64,000 nt of DNA, taken from contig MSED01000003.1 in assembly GCA_002099365.1 (NCBI GenBank), forward strand, positions 992,001 to 1,056,000, written 5' to 3'. Under the pieces are notes generated by a model. It worked only from the letters and a program-made list of their open reading frames with translations. It was not told the DNA's origin and searched no databases. A program made the position numbers and the translations under genes. The stretch is from Phialophora verrucosa. Its lineage: Eukaryota; Ascomycota; Eurotiomycetes; Chaetothyriales; Herpotrichiellaceae. Shown here piece by piece: positions 30,983-43,415 of the stretch. Every line of letters starts with the position of its first letter. Within the stretch, counting starts at the first letter, position 1.

Positions 30983-31717
30983 TTCGAGTGTAAGTGGAGT
31001 CTTGTCGTGCCTTTGCGCGTTCTACTTACAGCAGATTCTGCCCCGTTGAAGAGCGCAGAAGTATATGTAGTCGTGGACATCATGCCCTGAAGCAGTCTCA
31101 AGCCAATAGAAATGACATTTCGCCGTCGGGAAGATAGTCGAGCGGATGGAGACGGACGCCTGGAGCCCGATGCCGGGGCAGCCCCGCGCCTTACCTGTGC
31201 TCCCGTTCTCGAGGTCATCATCTTTCCTTTGCTTTGTGGTGGATTGCAATCGAAGGAAAAGGCCCATGTCAATCAAGGCTGACCCCTACATAGAGGATGT
31301 CACACCACCACTAACAGACGGACCTCCAGATTTTGGTTAGAAAGAGGGGTATGCTAGGTACCCCTGTTCGTGCTGAGCAGATGCTGAGATTCGGCCGCAG
31401 TATCGAAGTCATATTTCCACCTTGTACATCCCTTTTTCTACGCGCATCTCCAAACCTTCATCCTCCTCAGGGGCCTCGAAGATCGTCTCTCTCCAAGCGA
31501 TTCCGCCCACTAACGAGTGGCTCTGGAAATCCCTCCCTAACTCAGTCATGAACCCGGCAAAGTCGATCGAGTGCTTGAAGGAGTTCGGTCTGCTGGCGGC
31601 GCTCAAGAACCACAATCTCCGGGAACCAGATGCCCACGTGTAAGCTGCTCTCCACCTGAAGCACTTCAGAGGCCATGGAAACTCACCCAGCGGCTTGTCG
31701 ACGCTGGCAGTCACAAT
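30983..31717. other. upstream region of the ACC-deaminase-like gene
   Basis: About 730 bp. The first part should hold the deaminase promoter. No exact cluster palindrome. The part after about 31400 may still contain unreadable 3' debris of the protease-like remnant to the right. Confidence 0.4.
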
Positions 31718-32095
31718 TTACCAAAACAGTAAGAGCCTTGAGCGCGAACGAAGGTGGGTGTGGAGGAGACAGAGCATCCGGTGGAGCCCCCCCCGTCCAG
31801 TCGCGACAATGACCGGCCTCCTGGCTTCGACCGAGGCTATTTCGCAGACGTGGATCTTCTCTTCGATTGGCCATGGCAGATTCGCTTCGTTGTCGTCAGA
31901 AGGCCACTCGGGACTGATTCTGAACAACGCCCAGTCATTTTGGTAGCCATACGAGGACTGCCCTACCCGATGCAGAGCGCCCATTTCAACAGGATCTTCC
32001 GAGAGCACAGCATTCTCTAGCAAGTTATTGGCACTCTCATCATTGCCCAGAGAATATCTCAGGGTCCGATCAGTCGGATCGAAGCTTCACTGGTA
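31718..32095 (-). pseudogene. trypsin-like-fold fungal protein fragment
   Basis: The minus-strand frame reads SFDPTDRTLRYSLG, then VGQSSYGYQNDWALFRI and VIVATGRGGL. This resembles the degenerate trypsin-like domain of large fungal hypothetical proteins, which have a similar DWALI segment before a GRGG/GTTG loop. No start, no conserved GDCGSW segment and no complete gene can be built around it. The frame ends at 31718 in unrelated sequence. A further fragment in another frame (31409-31714) may belong to it. Called a decayed remnant with low confidence. Confidence 0.3.
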
Positions 32096-32348
32096 GGCCA
32101 TAGCGCTTGTGGGTTGACGAGACGATAGACTGAAATTCTGGGTGGAAGCGGAGAATTCTGACAGACTGCCCGTTAGTGGTAGGATTAGCAATCCCAAACA
32201 TAGTGTCACACGCGTATGGGGAGGGTTACAAACGTCTGCTGTTTCCTTCCACAAAGGCTCTATCTTCTGATTCGGATTCCGAATCATCGTCAAAATGGAT
32301 GTAATCCACATGGCCTACACTCGTGGTCGGTGGGCTTGCTCAACGTGG

Positions 32349-33049
32349 GAAATATCGGACCGTCGTTGAACCCAGGCCAGACTCAGTTACACTGGGCGGA
32401 GGGCACGATCCATGCCTTCATCAACGAGACTTTCGCCCCGGACCATGAACTCGACACCCAAGTTGAGTTTGAGGAGATCTCCAATGCCCGAAACTTGCAA
32501 AGAATATCCAGGATTCGAGTGTCTTGGACAGACAACATCGTGGATCACCTCTCGATGAGGGACGACGACACCCTCGTTCTCATCTTCCACCATGCGTCTT
32601 TTCTGCACTTGTACCGTGATTTCAACACGTAAGTGTCGCGCAAACCATCCATGTGCTTGCAATATTCTAAAAGCTCGACCAGAGAGTCGCCTTTCGCCCT
32701 GGGGTTCCTCGACGAGACCTTGCGCACCTTGTCTCTGCTGCTCCAATCAAACGACCGGAATACCACTAAATGGTTCAAACAGAAGCAAAAGCAGTTATTT
32801 AGATATCCAAGCCGGTAGATATAAGCATCTGAATGCTACTACTCGTCAGATCGAGAATTTCAAGTATTGTAGGGACCGTCTTGTCATACTCAAGCACGCC
32901 TTCGATGAGTCCGAACCGCAGACGGTATCTCCGTGGTGGAATGACGACAGGAAGAGGGTACAGCGGTATACCTTCTGGGTGGCTACTCTCGTCCTTGCCG
33001 CCTCACCGTCGTCTTCCCCCTTATTCAGTCTATTTTAGGCATTGTGTAG
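32349..33049 (+). pseudogene. CorA-like fungal membrane protein, C-terminal remnant with two frameshifts
   Basis: Three segments in order match the C-terminal half of a fungal family annotated as CorA/ZntB-like hypothetical proteins. HWAEGTIHAFINETF and HLSMRDDDTLVLIFHHASF lie in frame 1. After a plausible intron (32631-32679) comes LGFLDETLRTLSLLL with KWFKQKQKQ. A frame change near 32797 leads to DIQAGRYKHLNATTRQIENF, RDRLVILKHAFDESEP and QRYTFWVATLVL. A second frame change near 33000 is needed to reach PLIQSILGIV and the stop at 33049. The two shifts and the missing N-terminal half mark it as dead. It points away from the protease-like fragment on its left. Confidence 0.5.
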
Positions 33050-34363
33050 GCATGGACGCTTGTCAGGGCTCTGCATGCTGACTCGCTGAGCTGCTGTTGA
33101 AGCAGGATCATTCCTTCCTGCTGCTCGATATATCGTGCCCTCTGTAGGACTTCTATCGCTGTCCGTTCTGGGGGCCGATGAGCGCGTGGTCAGGGGAGGA
33201 TGTCGATCGGACGAATATTGTACTTTCCTCAAACTAGGTCTTCTGAAAAATGTATTGAGTTCTGGGTAAGAGAGACCGTGCCTCCCATGACAGATCAAAC
33301 AAAAGGAAACCACGCACCACATGCTTAATGTCTAACGACGTGACAAAAAACTCGCATTTGCCTGCCACTTGGCTGCACCAGAAAATATTCCTTCATCTCT
33401 ATGCTCTCGTCAGTCGCACGACATTCGCCGGTATAATATCGGGCCCTGATCGGAAAATGTCAGGGATCACCTGACCAGCAGGCCACACCTTCCCTTTTGG
33501 GAACTGCCTACTTGACTATCTTCTCTGTCGAGTCTCCCACTCTTCCTTTCTAGTTCCTCAGAGATAGCCCATACCAAAATCAACGCCATTACGGCACCAA
33601 TTCGGAGTCATTGTGACTCACTTTCAGGCCATTGCGGCCCTTCAGTTCCCCTGATCCTTATAGAAAAGCCATGGTGCTGTGGCATCAGCGACAGCGAGCA
33701 GAACGCCGCCTGTGTCAAGAACAGCATTCTGATAGGCTGGGTTCTTCTCCAGAGTGCCGTCCGAAGTCGCTACCTGCAATGGGGCACCCGGGGAGCAATC
33801 AACGGTGGGGGAAAAGTAGCGCTTTCCCTTCACATTGTGGTCGGGGGAGCATCCCGAAACAGGCATCCATTTGCATCCGAAATTCCCCTGAAGTCCGCGA
33901 ACTGTGTGCCATTTCTCGGTAAACTTCAGACCTGATCATCAACCCAGCTTTGCGGGTGTGTATGCTCCGATACAGCCGTGGGGAGGGAAGTCTTTCGGCC
34001 TTGACGACTACTGTACCGCGATCGAAGAGGCAAGAAGGTCGTCACTGGCCCAAGAAGCGTGGTAAGAGAGCCCGAAAAAGCAGTGACAGACGGTTGCAAG
34101 GCTGAGACCAGGTGGGTGGCGTGGGCCTCATGGGCCGTTCGGTGACGGGGCAGATCCAACTCGTCCTTTCAAGCACGGTTGCATTATGGTAGTTTCGTAA
34201 CGACCAATTTAGCTTCTCTCATCCTCCTCCTCCTCCTTGTTCTTCTTTTCAGCTTTCCCTTCGCATATCTCGGTGAGATGCATTGCAACGTCTAATTATC
34301 ACCGTCACATCTTCGCTACGGAGACTTCGACCGTTCATAACGCTACTTAAGTCAAAAACGACA
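33050..34363. other. no gene supported; one unexplained minus-strand open frame
   Basis: About 1.3 kb. On the minus strand, 33930-33642 reads LKFTEKWHTVRGLQG, GCKWMPVSGCSPDH and AVADATAPWLFYKDQGN before a stop. The composition looks protein-like (four Cys, no stops) and a splice acceptor (ATCAG) precedes it, but I could not recognise a family or find an upstream exon. The right end is a pyrimidine-rich stretch (CTCCTCCTCC, about 34213) just before the ACMSD-like gene, as in many fungal promoters. Confidence 0.35.
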
Positions 34364-35429
34364 ATGGGCCGGATCGACACACATGCTCACTTTATACCGC
34401 CGGTCTGGCGTAGAGCTTGTGAGGAGCATGGTCATGGAAAACCTGACGGCATGCCCGAAATACCTGTGAGTTCCTGCCTGACCTACTCTTGGATGGTCAG
34501 ACGGTCGAAAATGAATTGAATTGCTCATGTTCTGAACGTAGGCTTGGGACCCAGACTCCCATTTGGCGTTCATGAAAGATCTGGGAATAACAAAATCCAT
34601 CGTGAGCATAACGTCGCCTGGCACGAACATCGTTCCCGGAGATCGCCAGCTAGCCGCCACGCTCTCGAGAGACTGCAACGAGTACGCGGCGGACCTCAAG
34701 CGACGCGCACCAGAATCATTCGGGTATTGGGCGTCGTTGCCGCTGCCCTTTGTCGACAAGAGCCTCGCCGAGATCAGCTACGCGCTCGACAACCTCAACC
34801 CAGACGGGTTCGGCCTTCTGAGCAACTACCACGGCGTATATCTGGGCGACAGCAAGCTCGATCCAGTCTTCGCCGAACTTGATCGGAGGAGAGCCAAGGT
34901 CTTCATTCACCCAACAGGCCCCTGCGTCTCGGCAAGTTGTGAGCAAGGACCGGTCCGGGCTTCGCCTTTGAAGCAGTTCCCAGATCCAATGTTCGAGTAC
35001 CTTCTCGACACGACAAGATGTGTGATCAGCCTTTTCCTGAGTGGGACAGTTGCGCGATATCCCAACATCACATATATCCTGTCCCACGCTGGCGGTGCGC
35101 TCCCCCCAGTCATTCAACGGTTTACGACGTTTTCCGAGGCGATCCTGAAGTTGCAGAATGGAATCAATGCTGCGTCAGTGAAAAAGACCCTGCAAGAGCG
35201 GTTCTTCTTTGATCTGGCTGGCTTCCCGTTCCCCGACCAGATCCACGGGCTCTTACGCTACGTCGACTCGAGTCGGCTGCTGTATGGGAGCGATTTTCCT
35301 TATACGCCGGCTTCTGGTGTTGCGTTTCTCGCCACGGTGCTGGAGAAAGAAGGGCCTGGTGTGTTCACTCAAGAGGGCGAGCTAGAGGCTGTGGAAAGCA
35401 AGAACGCGGAGAAGCTCCTTCTGATGTAA
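34364..35429 (+). CDS. amidohydrolase-family decarboxylase (ACMSD/2,3-dihydroxybenzoate decarboxylase-like)
   Basis: Two exons (34364-34465, 34542-35429; intron 76 nt) give 329 residues. Metal and catalytic residues of the ACMSD subgroup are visible: HxH in RIDTHAHFIPP, the middle His in KVFIHPTGP, the His in YILSHAGGALP and the Asp in LYGSDFPYTP. TIM-barrel spacing is normal. Members decarboxylate aromatic or 2-oxo-alkenoic acids (for example 2-amino-3-carboxymuconate semialdehyde, gamma-resorcylate or salicylate) with Zn or Mn. It lies outside the TCGG-N6-CCGA block, next to a second Zn2Cys6 gene that could control it. The exact substrate is not predictable. Confidence 0.88.
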
Positions 35430-35800
35430 GACTGCCGAGTCGTCCAACGTGTGTCGTAAGGAATTCGGACCAGGTCGGCTGTTGTCGGACCGGCCTAGGT
35501 CGTGTTTCTTCCGGGATGCCAGGTATAAAACGCTTCAGCAGGCGACGGATGATCTGTGCTTCCTTACAGAAGGAATCTCGCCTGCCATGATTATCATATG
35601 AGATTACCACCGTGGTTTCGCGCCGAGATGGGACGTTTTTATGAGACCGTGTACACACCCGCTGCAGCAGTCACTGAAGATTTTTGTGCTTTTGACGAGA
35701 GATGTGCACACCCGCTGCAACCGTGCATCAAAGGTTGTCGTTCGGCACATATGTGCAAACGGAACCATCCTGTCTACGCAATTGCAGCGTGTGGCGTCCG
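35430..35800. other. intergenic, convergent 3' ends
   Basis: About 370 bp between the amidohydrolase stop and the stop of TF2. No coding signal. A short imperfect direct repeat (ACACCCGCTGCA at 35656 and 35709) is present. Confidence 0.45.
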
Positions 35801-38765
35801 TCATGACTGGTAGCCCATTCCCGAGGCAAAGTCCGTATTGCTCAGTGTCGAAGATATTCCCGCTTCTGGAGGGAAATAAAGATCCAGGAAGCCCAGATCA
35901 TCACCCGTCATAATGTCGCCGACGTTCCTTTCGAAGTTTCCGTGTCCATTGAGGAATGTCTGAGCTGATAACGTCTCCGATCCGTTCGTGAGGCGTGTCC
36001 CACCGTTCGACAAAGGTTCGAAGCCGCTCAGATCGATCGAGTCTGCCCCGGATGCTGCGGAGAGATAATTAATTAGCAGGGTAGAACAGCGCCTTGACAA
36101 CGACAATCACTTTCCCACTGTAAGACCTACTGAGAGCCGTTGTCGCGACAATGAGCCGTTCGAGGTAGTCATGGCACCGTTCGACCATTTTGTTGCCGCG
36201 GTCCAGCTTCGCGAGCGCCTGCACGGCCTTGTTCAAGCCGTCCTTGCATGCCTCTTTCGAAGGTGCATCGGCAATGACCCGTGCAGGATCTTGACATATC
36301 ATCATGACGCCAAAAGTAACAAGCGCGGCGTTGAAAGCTATGATATGCAGTATTATCATTAGTTTCGAACTGGTAGGATGGTGCATAGCATGGTTAGGAA
36401 GAAAGGAAAACCCACTATAGTAGAGAGTGAACCACCTTGATAAGTATGTCCAGAGTTAGTTTTGTCAATGATTAGGGGAATCGTCTCGCCATCGACTCAC
36501 TCACCATGCATTGAGAAAGCGCCTAGCTGCGCTTCGTTCATGAACCAGCGTACTCACAATGTTGATGATTTCCATGGCGGACCGGAAGCACATATAGATA
36601 CTATGGGACCCTAGCCTGTTCAGCACCGCAATGTCCGCGGCAGGGATGTTCGAACAGTGCGACGCCTCGAGATACTTGACCAGTACAGGTCGATGCAGGA
36701 GCAATCGGACGTTGAGGGCCCGCAGCGTTAGATGTACTTTGAACCGCTTCGCGATCAAGGTGGGTCCATTTGTGACCAAGGATGAAAGGATCGTCTGCAA
36801 CTCGCGGGAGGATATCGTCTTGAGGTCTGCGGGCAGGTCTTGCTCCCACTCGCGGAGTTCATTGTCGATACTAGGAATCGGCGCGACAATATCCAGTAGC
36901 TCCGGAGACGCCTCCAGGGCCAGATTCTGGCTGTATTGTTGTTCGATGACCTTTCCTAGGATCTTGTAGAGCTTTCTGCCCGGGCAATTGATGTTAGTGG
37001 AGTTTTCTCATACATGGCCACTGAGGGGTTCCCCAACTCACATCGTCGCAACGAATAGTCCCAGACTGTAATCGGTGTGGCTTTCAACTCCTCCACTTCC
37101 CAATGTGTCAGGTGCGAAATGTGCAGGGAGATCCAAAGTCATCGAACTGTTCGGGATGACGGGTGGTTGGCCCAGCGTCATGCTCAGCACACTGGCAGCA
37201 GAAAGGCGACCCGTCAGTCGGTTGCTTTGCTGGTTTCCCAAGTATGAGCTAATAAGATACTATACTCACCGATCGAATACCATGCACATAAACCACGTCC
37301 GTTTGCGCATTTCCCGTTCTAGAGGCAGGCATGCTTGGGATGCTTGTCGCGAGTGCAGTCCGATACGAATCGCGGCATTTACAGCCATGGAATGAGCCAC
37401 GCTTGTTTGGATGGACTTGTGAGTCGCCTGTAGATACTGTGTTTGCGAAACGAGATATTGAACTGCGCAAGTCAACCCCTGTAACTTACTTAGACAACAC
37501 GGCGCCGTGCTTACCAAGCTCCAAGCTGGAGCCACTGAGGACATATCTATCGCAAAGACTAACTGCCCGTTCGTAATAATTCTGCGCCTCACTTATTCGG
37601 ACGGTAGACAATAGATCGTCTCGGTCAACCACTATAAGAGTGTCAGAACTAGCATCGGACTGAACCTGAAACCCCTCAGCTGGATACCGACTAAAGCACT
37701 TACTATTGGTGGCCACGGCGAGGACCATATTGAAGAGACCAAGCCATGTTCTCCGCATACTTCGGGCTCCATATTTCCTCATGTGTGCGTACTGCTCCAT
37801 GAATGACTGACGGTGCAGAAACGGGAAAAGACTGTGACTTCCTGCATCGGAGAAATAGTGCTGGATCAATTCTGCCGCAAGCCCTTCTGATGGCACGGCG
37901 AATTTGTCAAACTCTTTGGTCCTTTGGCTACCACCCTTGCCGTGAGCCATAGTGTTAGTGCTCTCGGGTGAATGAGTAATATTCACATAGCCCAATGGAA
38001 CACCCTGGTCATTTCCACTGTTCCAAGGATACACAATATTGCCCACCCGAGCTATCGTCTGAGTAATACAGCGAGTGAAGGTTATGTTGGAGGACGGGCC
38101 TGCAACCAACGGCTTAGCAGATTTCGGAAGGCGTCGTCAGACTTGAACGTACCGTGGAAGGTCGATCTCTCCTCGTGCTCCGATAGCACTGCACCCATCC
38201 CATCGATGGGGTCGACAGCGAATGCCAGACTACGAGACTCCTCGGGCGCGTTGGTGTCGTCTGACTCACCAACATGGATCGTGCTCGTCGAAGGACTGGA
38301 CAATGCAGCTCGTCTGCGCGCCGCCTCTTCGCCCAACGAGCCTTCCTTCGCGAGTTCAGACATATGCGACGAGTGGATAAGCTCCTCCAAAGCCTGCAAT
38401 CGCCTTTCGAGGTCTCTGTATGGTCTGCATGGGAATGAGCGGCAAGCCATGGATGGAGCCCAGTCGACGAAGGAAGAACGACTTACCGACTCTCTTCCGT
38501 GATTTGCCGGGTCAAAGGCCTTAGATAGATACAGTCGTTGCCTGTGTCCTTGCACATGGCACACGTCGGCTGTGCCCCGTCACACTGTAGTCCGGGTTTT
38601 CAGCACTCAACCACGCTCAAAGTGCGATACGTCTAATCTTACCCGTGACTTTCTGTTGCGACAAGCATTACACGCGATCGGTATGCGACGTCGCTTGGGT
38701 TGGGGCTCGCTGGTTTCCTCCACCGGCGGCAGCGCGGACGGTGGCGCTGGGGCTGGCGGAGACAT
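35801..38765 (-). CDS. Zn2Cys6 transcription factor with fungal_trans domain (TF2)
   Basis: Eleven exons: 38765-38643, 38584-38487, 38415-38153, 38099-37704, 37631-37515, 37462-37270, 37191-37042, 36975-36505, 36435-36416, 36337-36119 and 36054-35801. They give 767 residues. The zinc cluster has Cys32, 35, 42, 49, 52 and 59, preceded by a basic stretch (KRRR) and followed by a short coiled coil (DLERRLQALEELI). Middle-domain segments include HYFSDAGSHSLFPFLHRQSF, GLHSRQASQACLP and RKRTWFMCMVFDR. The ninth exon is only 20 nt and restores AWWFTLYYTFNAAL. The C-terminus is acidic with Gly and Asn. Neighbouring ACMSD-like and lactonase/P450 genes are plausible targets. Confidence 0.88.
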
Positions 38766-39488
38766 CTCGAAGGCGATGGAAAGGTCAGATCACCAAAGGT
38801 GCAGGCGGTGTTGTTGATGTGTATAAATGCTAGAGGTATGAACAGGGGTAGAGGGAAGAGAGAACGACGGTGGTACACAATACATGTTAATTATCCCGCA
38901 TAATTATTGAACAGTCATAAGCCGAAGGCCTGGGCCACAAGTCGTGATGTGCCCTGCTCATTACGGGAAAGGATCGGACTCGCAAGATGCAGATGCTCGA
39001 TCTTGGCAGTCGGGGTTTGCGATTCTTCAGGTAGGATACGGAGGAAGTGTATCTGACCTCTGCCTTTGCAGAATCCAGCGAATGGTTGCCGCCAGCAGAC
39101 GGAGAATGAGCGAGAAGAGCAAAAGACGCCCCGCAACTCCTCCAGATTGGCAAGCTCAGCATTCTCTTTGGTACTCCCGTCCAAGTGGCGGGTATGCATA
39201 GGAAGCGCCTGAGCGGGCAGTCAACATCGTGGGGAAGAAGCTCGTCCCTTGATTCGCTTGCCCCAGAACACCTCCCCGGGGTTATAATCGCTCGGAGCAG
39301 TGAGCTAGCGAGCCGAGCTTGGAGATTGCTTGGGTGAGTCAGCTGCCCGGAGCTCCCTGTAACTTGCCATTACTTAGCTTACTACGAGTACTCCGTTTTC
39401 GTCCTGGTCATGCTTGGGAATCGGGGCAACCATCCCGACTGTCCAATATTTTTTCTCTTCTGTCCGATCGTCCCGAAGTCCGGCAACG
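38766..39488. other. TF2 promoter region
   Basis: About 720 bp between the TF2 start and the stop of the metallo-beta-lactamase-fold gene. No gene and no exact TCGG-N6-CCGA site. Confidence 0.5.
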
Positions 39489-40535
39489 TCAGTCAGACCG
39501 GTGTGGAGGATACTCGTTGGGGTAGTCCCTTGCCAGGCATTGGTCAAGCGTTTTCTTCCAGTCACTGCCCTTCCACCCATTCAGCGAATCTGGGTACACC
39601 GGCATGACGCCGTCTAGTCTGGCATCGTGCGCAAGAGCTACGAGAACTGAACCCTGTTTCTCTAACAGCCTGACCTTGTGAATCGTGCTCTTGGCCACGT
39701 CCGGGTACCGATGGAAGCTGGGTGTCTTGCTTGGCCCAACAGTGACACTCATGGGTCTGGTGCCTGCCAGGAGGGATCGATGATGGCAGCAATCTCCTCC
39801 CATGAAGATCCACTCGTCTTCCCCCGTTCTTGCTAGAGCACCCAGATGTCCATCCATGTGTCCAGGAGCGTCAACGATGAAGAACGATCCGTCCCCGAAA
39901 TAATCGACCGCTCTCGCGAACGGTCCAAGCGGCCGCCACGTGTCTGTGTCAAAGTCGAGCTCCCGAAAGTGCTGATGTTTTAGTATGGAACCGTCAAAGG
40001 GCGAGCCTCTGGCTTCAGGCCATCCCGGTGTCGTCGCTGCGCGACTGCCTGGACCAACGATAAGCTCAGCTTCCGGGAATTTCGTGCAATCGCCCGTGTG
40101 ATCAAAGTGCAAATGGCTCAAAACCACCGCCGTGACTGAGGCGGCAGACTCGGGACCTTGGTCCAGAAGCTCTTGGGCGTCATGTGGTATTTCAACGGAT
40201 ATGAGCTCGTATTCGTCCTTGATTGCCTGCGGATTGTTCTCGAGATCCTGTCACCCATACAAGTAAGTCAAAAAAGGTCGAGTGAGCGCTTCATATGGTC
40301 GATGGAGGGAGGTTTCATGGAAGGCACTTACTTTGCGCAGACCGAGATCAAACAACACGTTGCCTCGGGGGTGTTTGATGAGGAAACTGAAATCGGGCGA
40401 GTACTGTCGATGTCGTCGCAGGTCGTTGCTGGCGTCTTCGAAGAGCCAGCGATCCGGGAGTTGCAAATGACCGGTCGGCAACGCGTATACCGTGACTGTT
40501 GCCCCTTCAGTGGGAAGGGACAAATTGTCGATCAT
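39489..40535 (-). CDS. metallo-beta-lactamase-fold hydrolase (lactonase-like)
   Basis: Two exons (40535-40332, 40247-39489; intron 84 nt) give 320 residues. An in-frame ATG at 40592 would add 19 residues with a hydrophobic run; MIDNLSLP was preferred because family members begin just before TVYALPTGHL. The zinc motif HxHxDH is SHLHFDHTGD. Further ligands are His in APGHMDGHLGAL and Asp in MGGDCCHH. The closest well-known relatives are quorum-quenching N-acyl-homoserine lactonases and other lactone or arylester hydrolases. It is divergent from a P450. If the upstream monooxygenase makes lactones, this enzyme could open them, but that link is speculative because it lies 26 kb away. Confidence 0.87.
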
Positions 40536-41152
40536 TCTTACAATAGCGAGCAGTGGCAGGGCCAATAGCACTGTTTCCTTCCCTTTGTGCAATCCAGTAA
40601 GAGATACGAAATGAGATCACTTGGACACGAGTGTTTCATTAAGACAGTCAGTGTGCACGGGATAATGAGGCCACTATTCAGTCAAAGCCATCGTCGAGAC
40701 AGATTACCCGGAGCTCAATCGCATGCTCACGGGAAGTCCTGGGGAGAGAAAGACATCCTCCGGGAGGACGCCCCGTGGCGGGTCGGTAAGAAGATCGGAT
40801 CCCAGCTCATGGGTTGACGATCCGTAGCACACCGCATGGCATGGCAGCTACAGGAGCGGGTGGGTGCAGGGGCCTTTGCGGAGTATGGCATGTACCTGCC
40901 GGGGGAATGCAGGCTGAATTACCCCGGACCCCAGCCTGTCCCGAATAGGTGTACCCCGGAATTGGTGGAGTGCTTTATCCCGCCAACTGAGTGCTTGTCG
41001 CCCGATTGGGGAGAACAGGCTCATCGACGCTCTTCATCTATCCAGCTTGTACGAGAGCTTCTGGTACTACTATTACTTTATGGGGCCGTGACAGGACTCG
41101 CTGTTCGATTTTTTGCTCACCCCTCTACCAGAAGTGATTAATCACCAGAGCC
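40536..41152. promoter_or_regulatory. divergent promoter, lactonase-like / P450
   Basis: 617 bp between outward-facing starts. Contains several CGG or CCG triplets but no TCGG-N6-CCGA. No coding signal. Confidence 0.45.
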
Positions 41153-43291
41153 ATGCTGTTCTCGGCCGGAGACCTCTCTCAGGCGATGTCGTTGGCCTAC
41201 ACCACGGTAGAGACCAGATGGCGACTGCTGTTGTTGAATGCATCAGTCCTGGTAGCGGCATGGCAGCTATTTCGAGTCCTGTACCTACTCTACTTTCACC
41301 CTCTGAGCCGAGTTCCGGGCCCATTCTTGGCGAAAGTGAGCACATCATGGCAATTATATTATGCGTCCAAGCTATTGAGGGCGCATAAGGTTCAGGGTAA
41401 GAGTTGTCCACAGATGGCGATGACTGAAAAGGGTATCACTCGTTCTGACCACAACTATACAGAGGCACACGTGCGATATGGGGAGGTCGTTCGCATCGGG
41501 CCCAATGAAGTATCATTCGCGAATCCAGGACACTTGAAAGCCATCTACGGACATGGTGTTCCTGTGTTGAAGACCGACTTCTACGCTGGAGGCAATTTCA
41601 CCGGGATCGATAACATCTTCTCCATGAGGTCGAATCGACATGTCCGCATCAAGTGGCAGGACGCTGCTAACCTCACCTGCAGAAATCGGGAGCAGCACGC
41701 TGCAAGAAGGAAATTAATGTCGCGGAATTTTGCTCAAGCGCCGTTGATGGAGTTATCCCCGAGCCTGGTCAAGAAGGCTGAGGCTCTCTGTCACAAACTC
41801 GATGGTTACGGATCTGCGACGGTCAATATTTACCCTTGGTTGCATCGGCTGGGCCTCGAATACATCAGTATGCTACGCTGCAAGGTCAAGTGATTGTGGG
41901 AGTGGGTGTCCGGCTAACCCTCAAGTGTAGTCATGCAAACTCTAGGGTACGACCCGCAGATGACTGAGAACAACACCCAGCATCCCGCAATTCGAGATCT
42001 GGAAGTCTTCCCAGAGAATTTTGCGCGACGGGCTGTTTTCCCCTTCCTTACCAAGCATGGAGTCAACTTCCCGGTCAAGTCTATCAGGGAGCCGTTCCGT
42101 ATCCAAGCCGGTTGGATCACGGTAAGTACAGGGATATGGCTAGTCACATCCGATCATTTATTGCTCTTGATAAAGCAAAGCTAATCGGACGAAAGTATTG
42201 CCTCGATGTGGTCAGGGAACAACGTCTAAAGGAATTCAAGCAGAAATCGCCGTGGATTCAAAAGTTGACAGAGAAGGATGACGAATACCTGGGTCGATCC
42301 CTGAGTGACCTGGAAGTCGCCGAAGAGATCATCAGCACACTGTGTGTATCCTCACCAACGACGTCGACAACGGGATCCATGCTAAAACCGCGGTGTCATG
42401 CAGGTTCGCCGGCTCCGGAACCACTTCTTCTACATTGGCCTTCCTGGTTTATGCCGTCACAGCTGACCGGTCGATCTACTCACGCCTGAAGGCTGAACTA
42501 CACGAGGCCTTCCCCTGCTGGCCCCGCGACGAGTCTGCCCTCCCTGAGGTGCAGAAGATCCAGCAGCTACCCTATTTGAATGCGGTCATCAGTGAGAGTC
42601 TGCGAAGATTCCCCACCATTCCAGGGTCGATGCCACGGCGGGTTGTGTCCTCCATAAAAGTGGGAGATCTGGAGCTTCCGCGAGATGTAAGTCAAGACAA
42701 TACTTCCGACGGCACGTCCAACTGATTAGAGCGTTGCTGTCCCTCATCCCGCAAAAGCGAGGAACATAAAACAAGCAATGATCACTGACAGCCAACTCAA
42801 ACCAGACAATCGTCAGCGCCCAAAACCACACCCTGCACATGCACCCCGACTACTTTCCCTCGCCAGACACGTTCAACCCTGACCGGTTCCTGGGCGACAG
42901 CTCGAAAGCCAGGGAAGGATTGAATCCATTTTCAGAAGGTCCACGAGCCTGTCTGGGTCGAAAGTGAGTCGAGACGAAGTTTCTTCGTTCATCCAAATTC
43001 ACTGCTGCCCGCAGTTCCTGTCCTTTCTACAGTATGACTTCAAGATCTAATTCCCTGCGCCCCCCATTCTCGAATCCTTTGACTGTAAGGCCAACCTCGA
43101 AAACTAACAGACTAATTTCTAGCCTCGCCATGCTCGAATTGCAAATAGTGACGGCGCTGTTCTTCAGATATTTCCAAGTGCAGCTCGATCCGCAGATGAA
43201 GGTGGAAGACATGGAGATGAAAGTCGCGTTCAGTGGAAGCCCCGTGGGAGAAAAGGTGCTTCTCAACTTGCAGAGAGATAATACTCCTTAG
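41153..43291 (+). CDS. cytochrome P450 monooxygenase
   Basis: Eight exons: 41153-41396, 41463-41628, 41683-41867, 41931-42121, 42196-42341, 42404-42686, 42806-42963 and 43123-43291. They give 513 residues. The N-terminus has a membrane anchor (LLLLNASVLVAAWQLFRVLYLL) followed by the proline hinge HPLSRVPGP. The I-helix is FAGSGTTSSTL (AGxxT), the K-helix ExxR is ESLRRFP, the PERF-like segment is FNPDRF and the haem loop is FSEGPRACLGRK with the Cys ligand. The segment 41629-41682 is open in frame but is treated as an intron, because removing it gives MRNREQHAARRKLMSRNF. The last intron is long (159 nt). ER-bound, it oxidises an unknown substrate with P450 reductase. Confidence 0.9.
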
Positions 43292-43378
43292 CGAGATCGC
43301 AGAAACCATTAGCCGTTAGTCGTTGATCGCTGTTGCTCCCGCCGACTGAATGGTGACGAAGCAAGGATATACATATAT

Positions 43379-43415
<37 letters not shown>

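Noticed and set aside
33642..33930. Minus-strand frame with several Cys and no stops
   Set aside because: No family resemblance and no upstream exon or start, so not called a gene; noted in the intergenic entry.
40536..40592. Upstream ATG of the metallo-beta-lactamase-fold gene giving a hydrophobic leader
   Set aside because: The leader is short and lacks a clear cleavage site; family proteins begin nearer the second Met. Kept only as an alternative.
41629..41682. In-frame open stretch in the P450 read as exon
   Set aside because: Removing it as an intron (GTCGAA...CTGCAG) restores the conserved MRNREQHAARRKLMS segment, so it is an intron.
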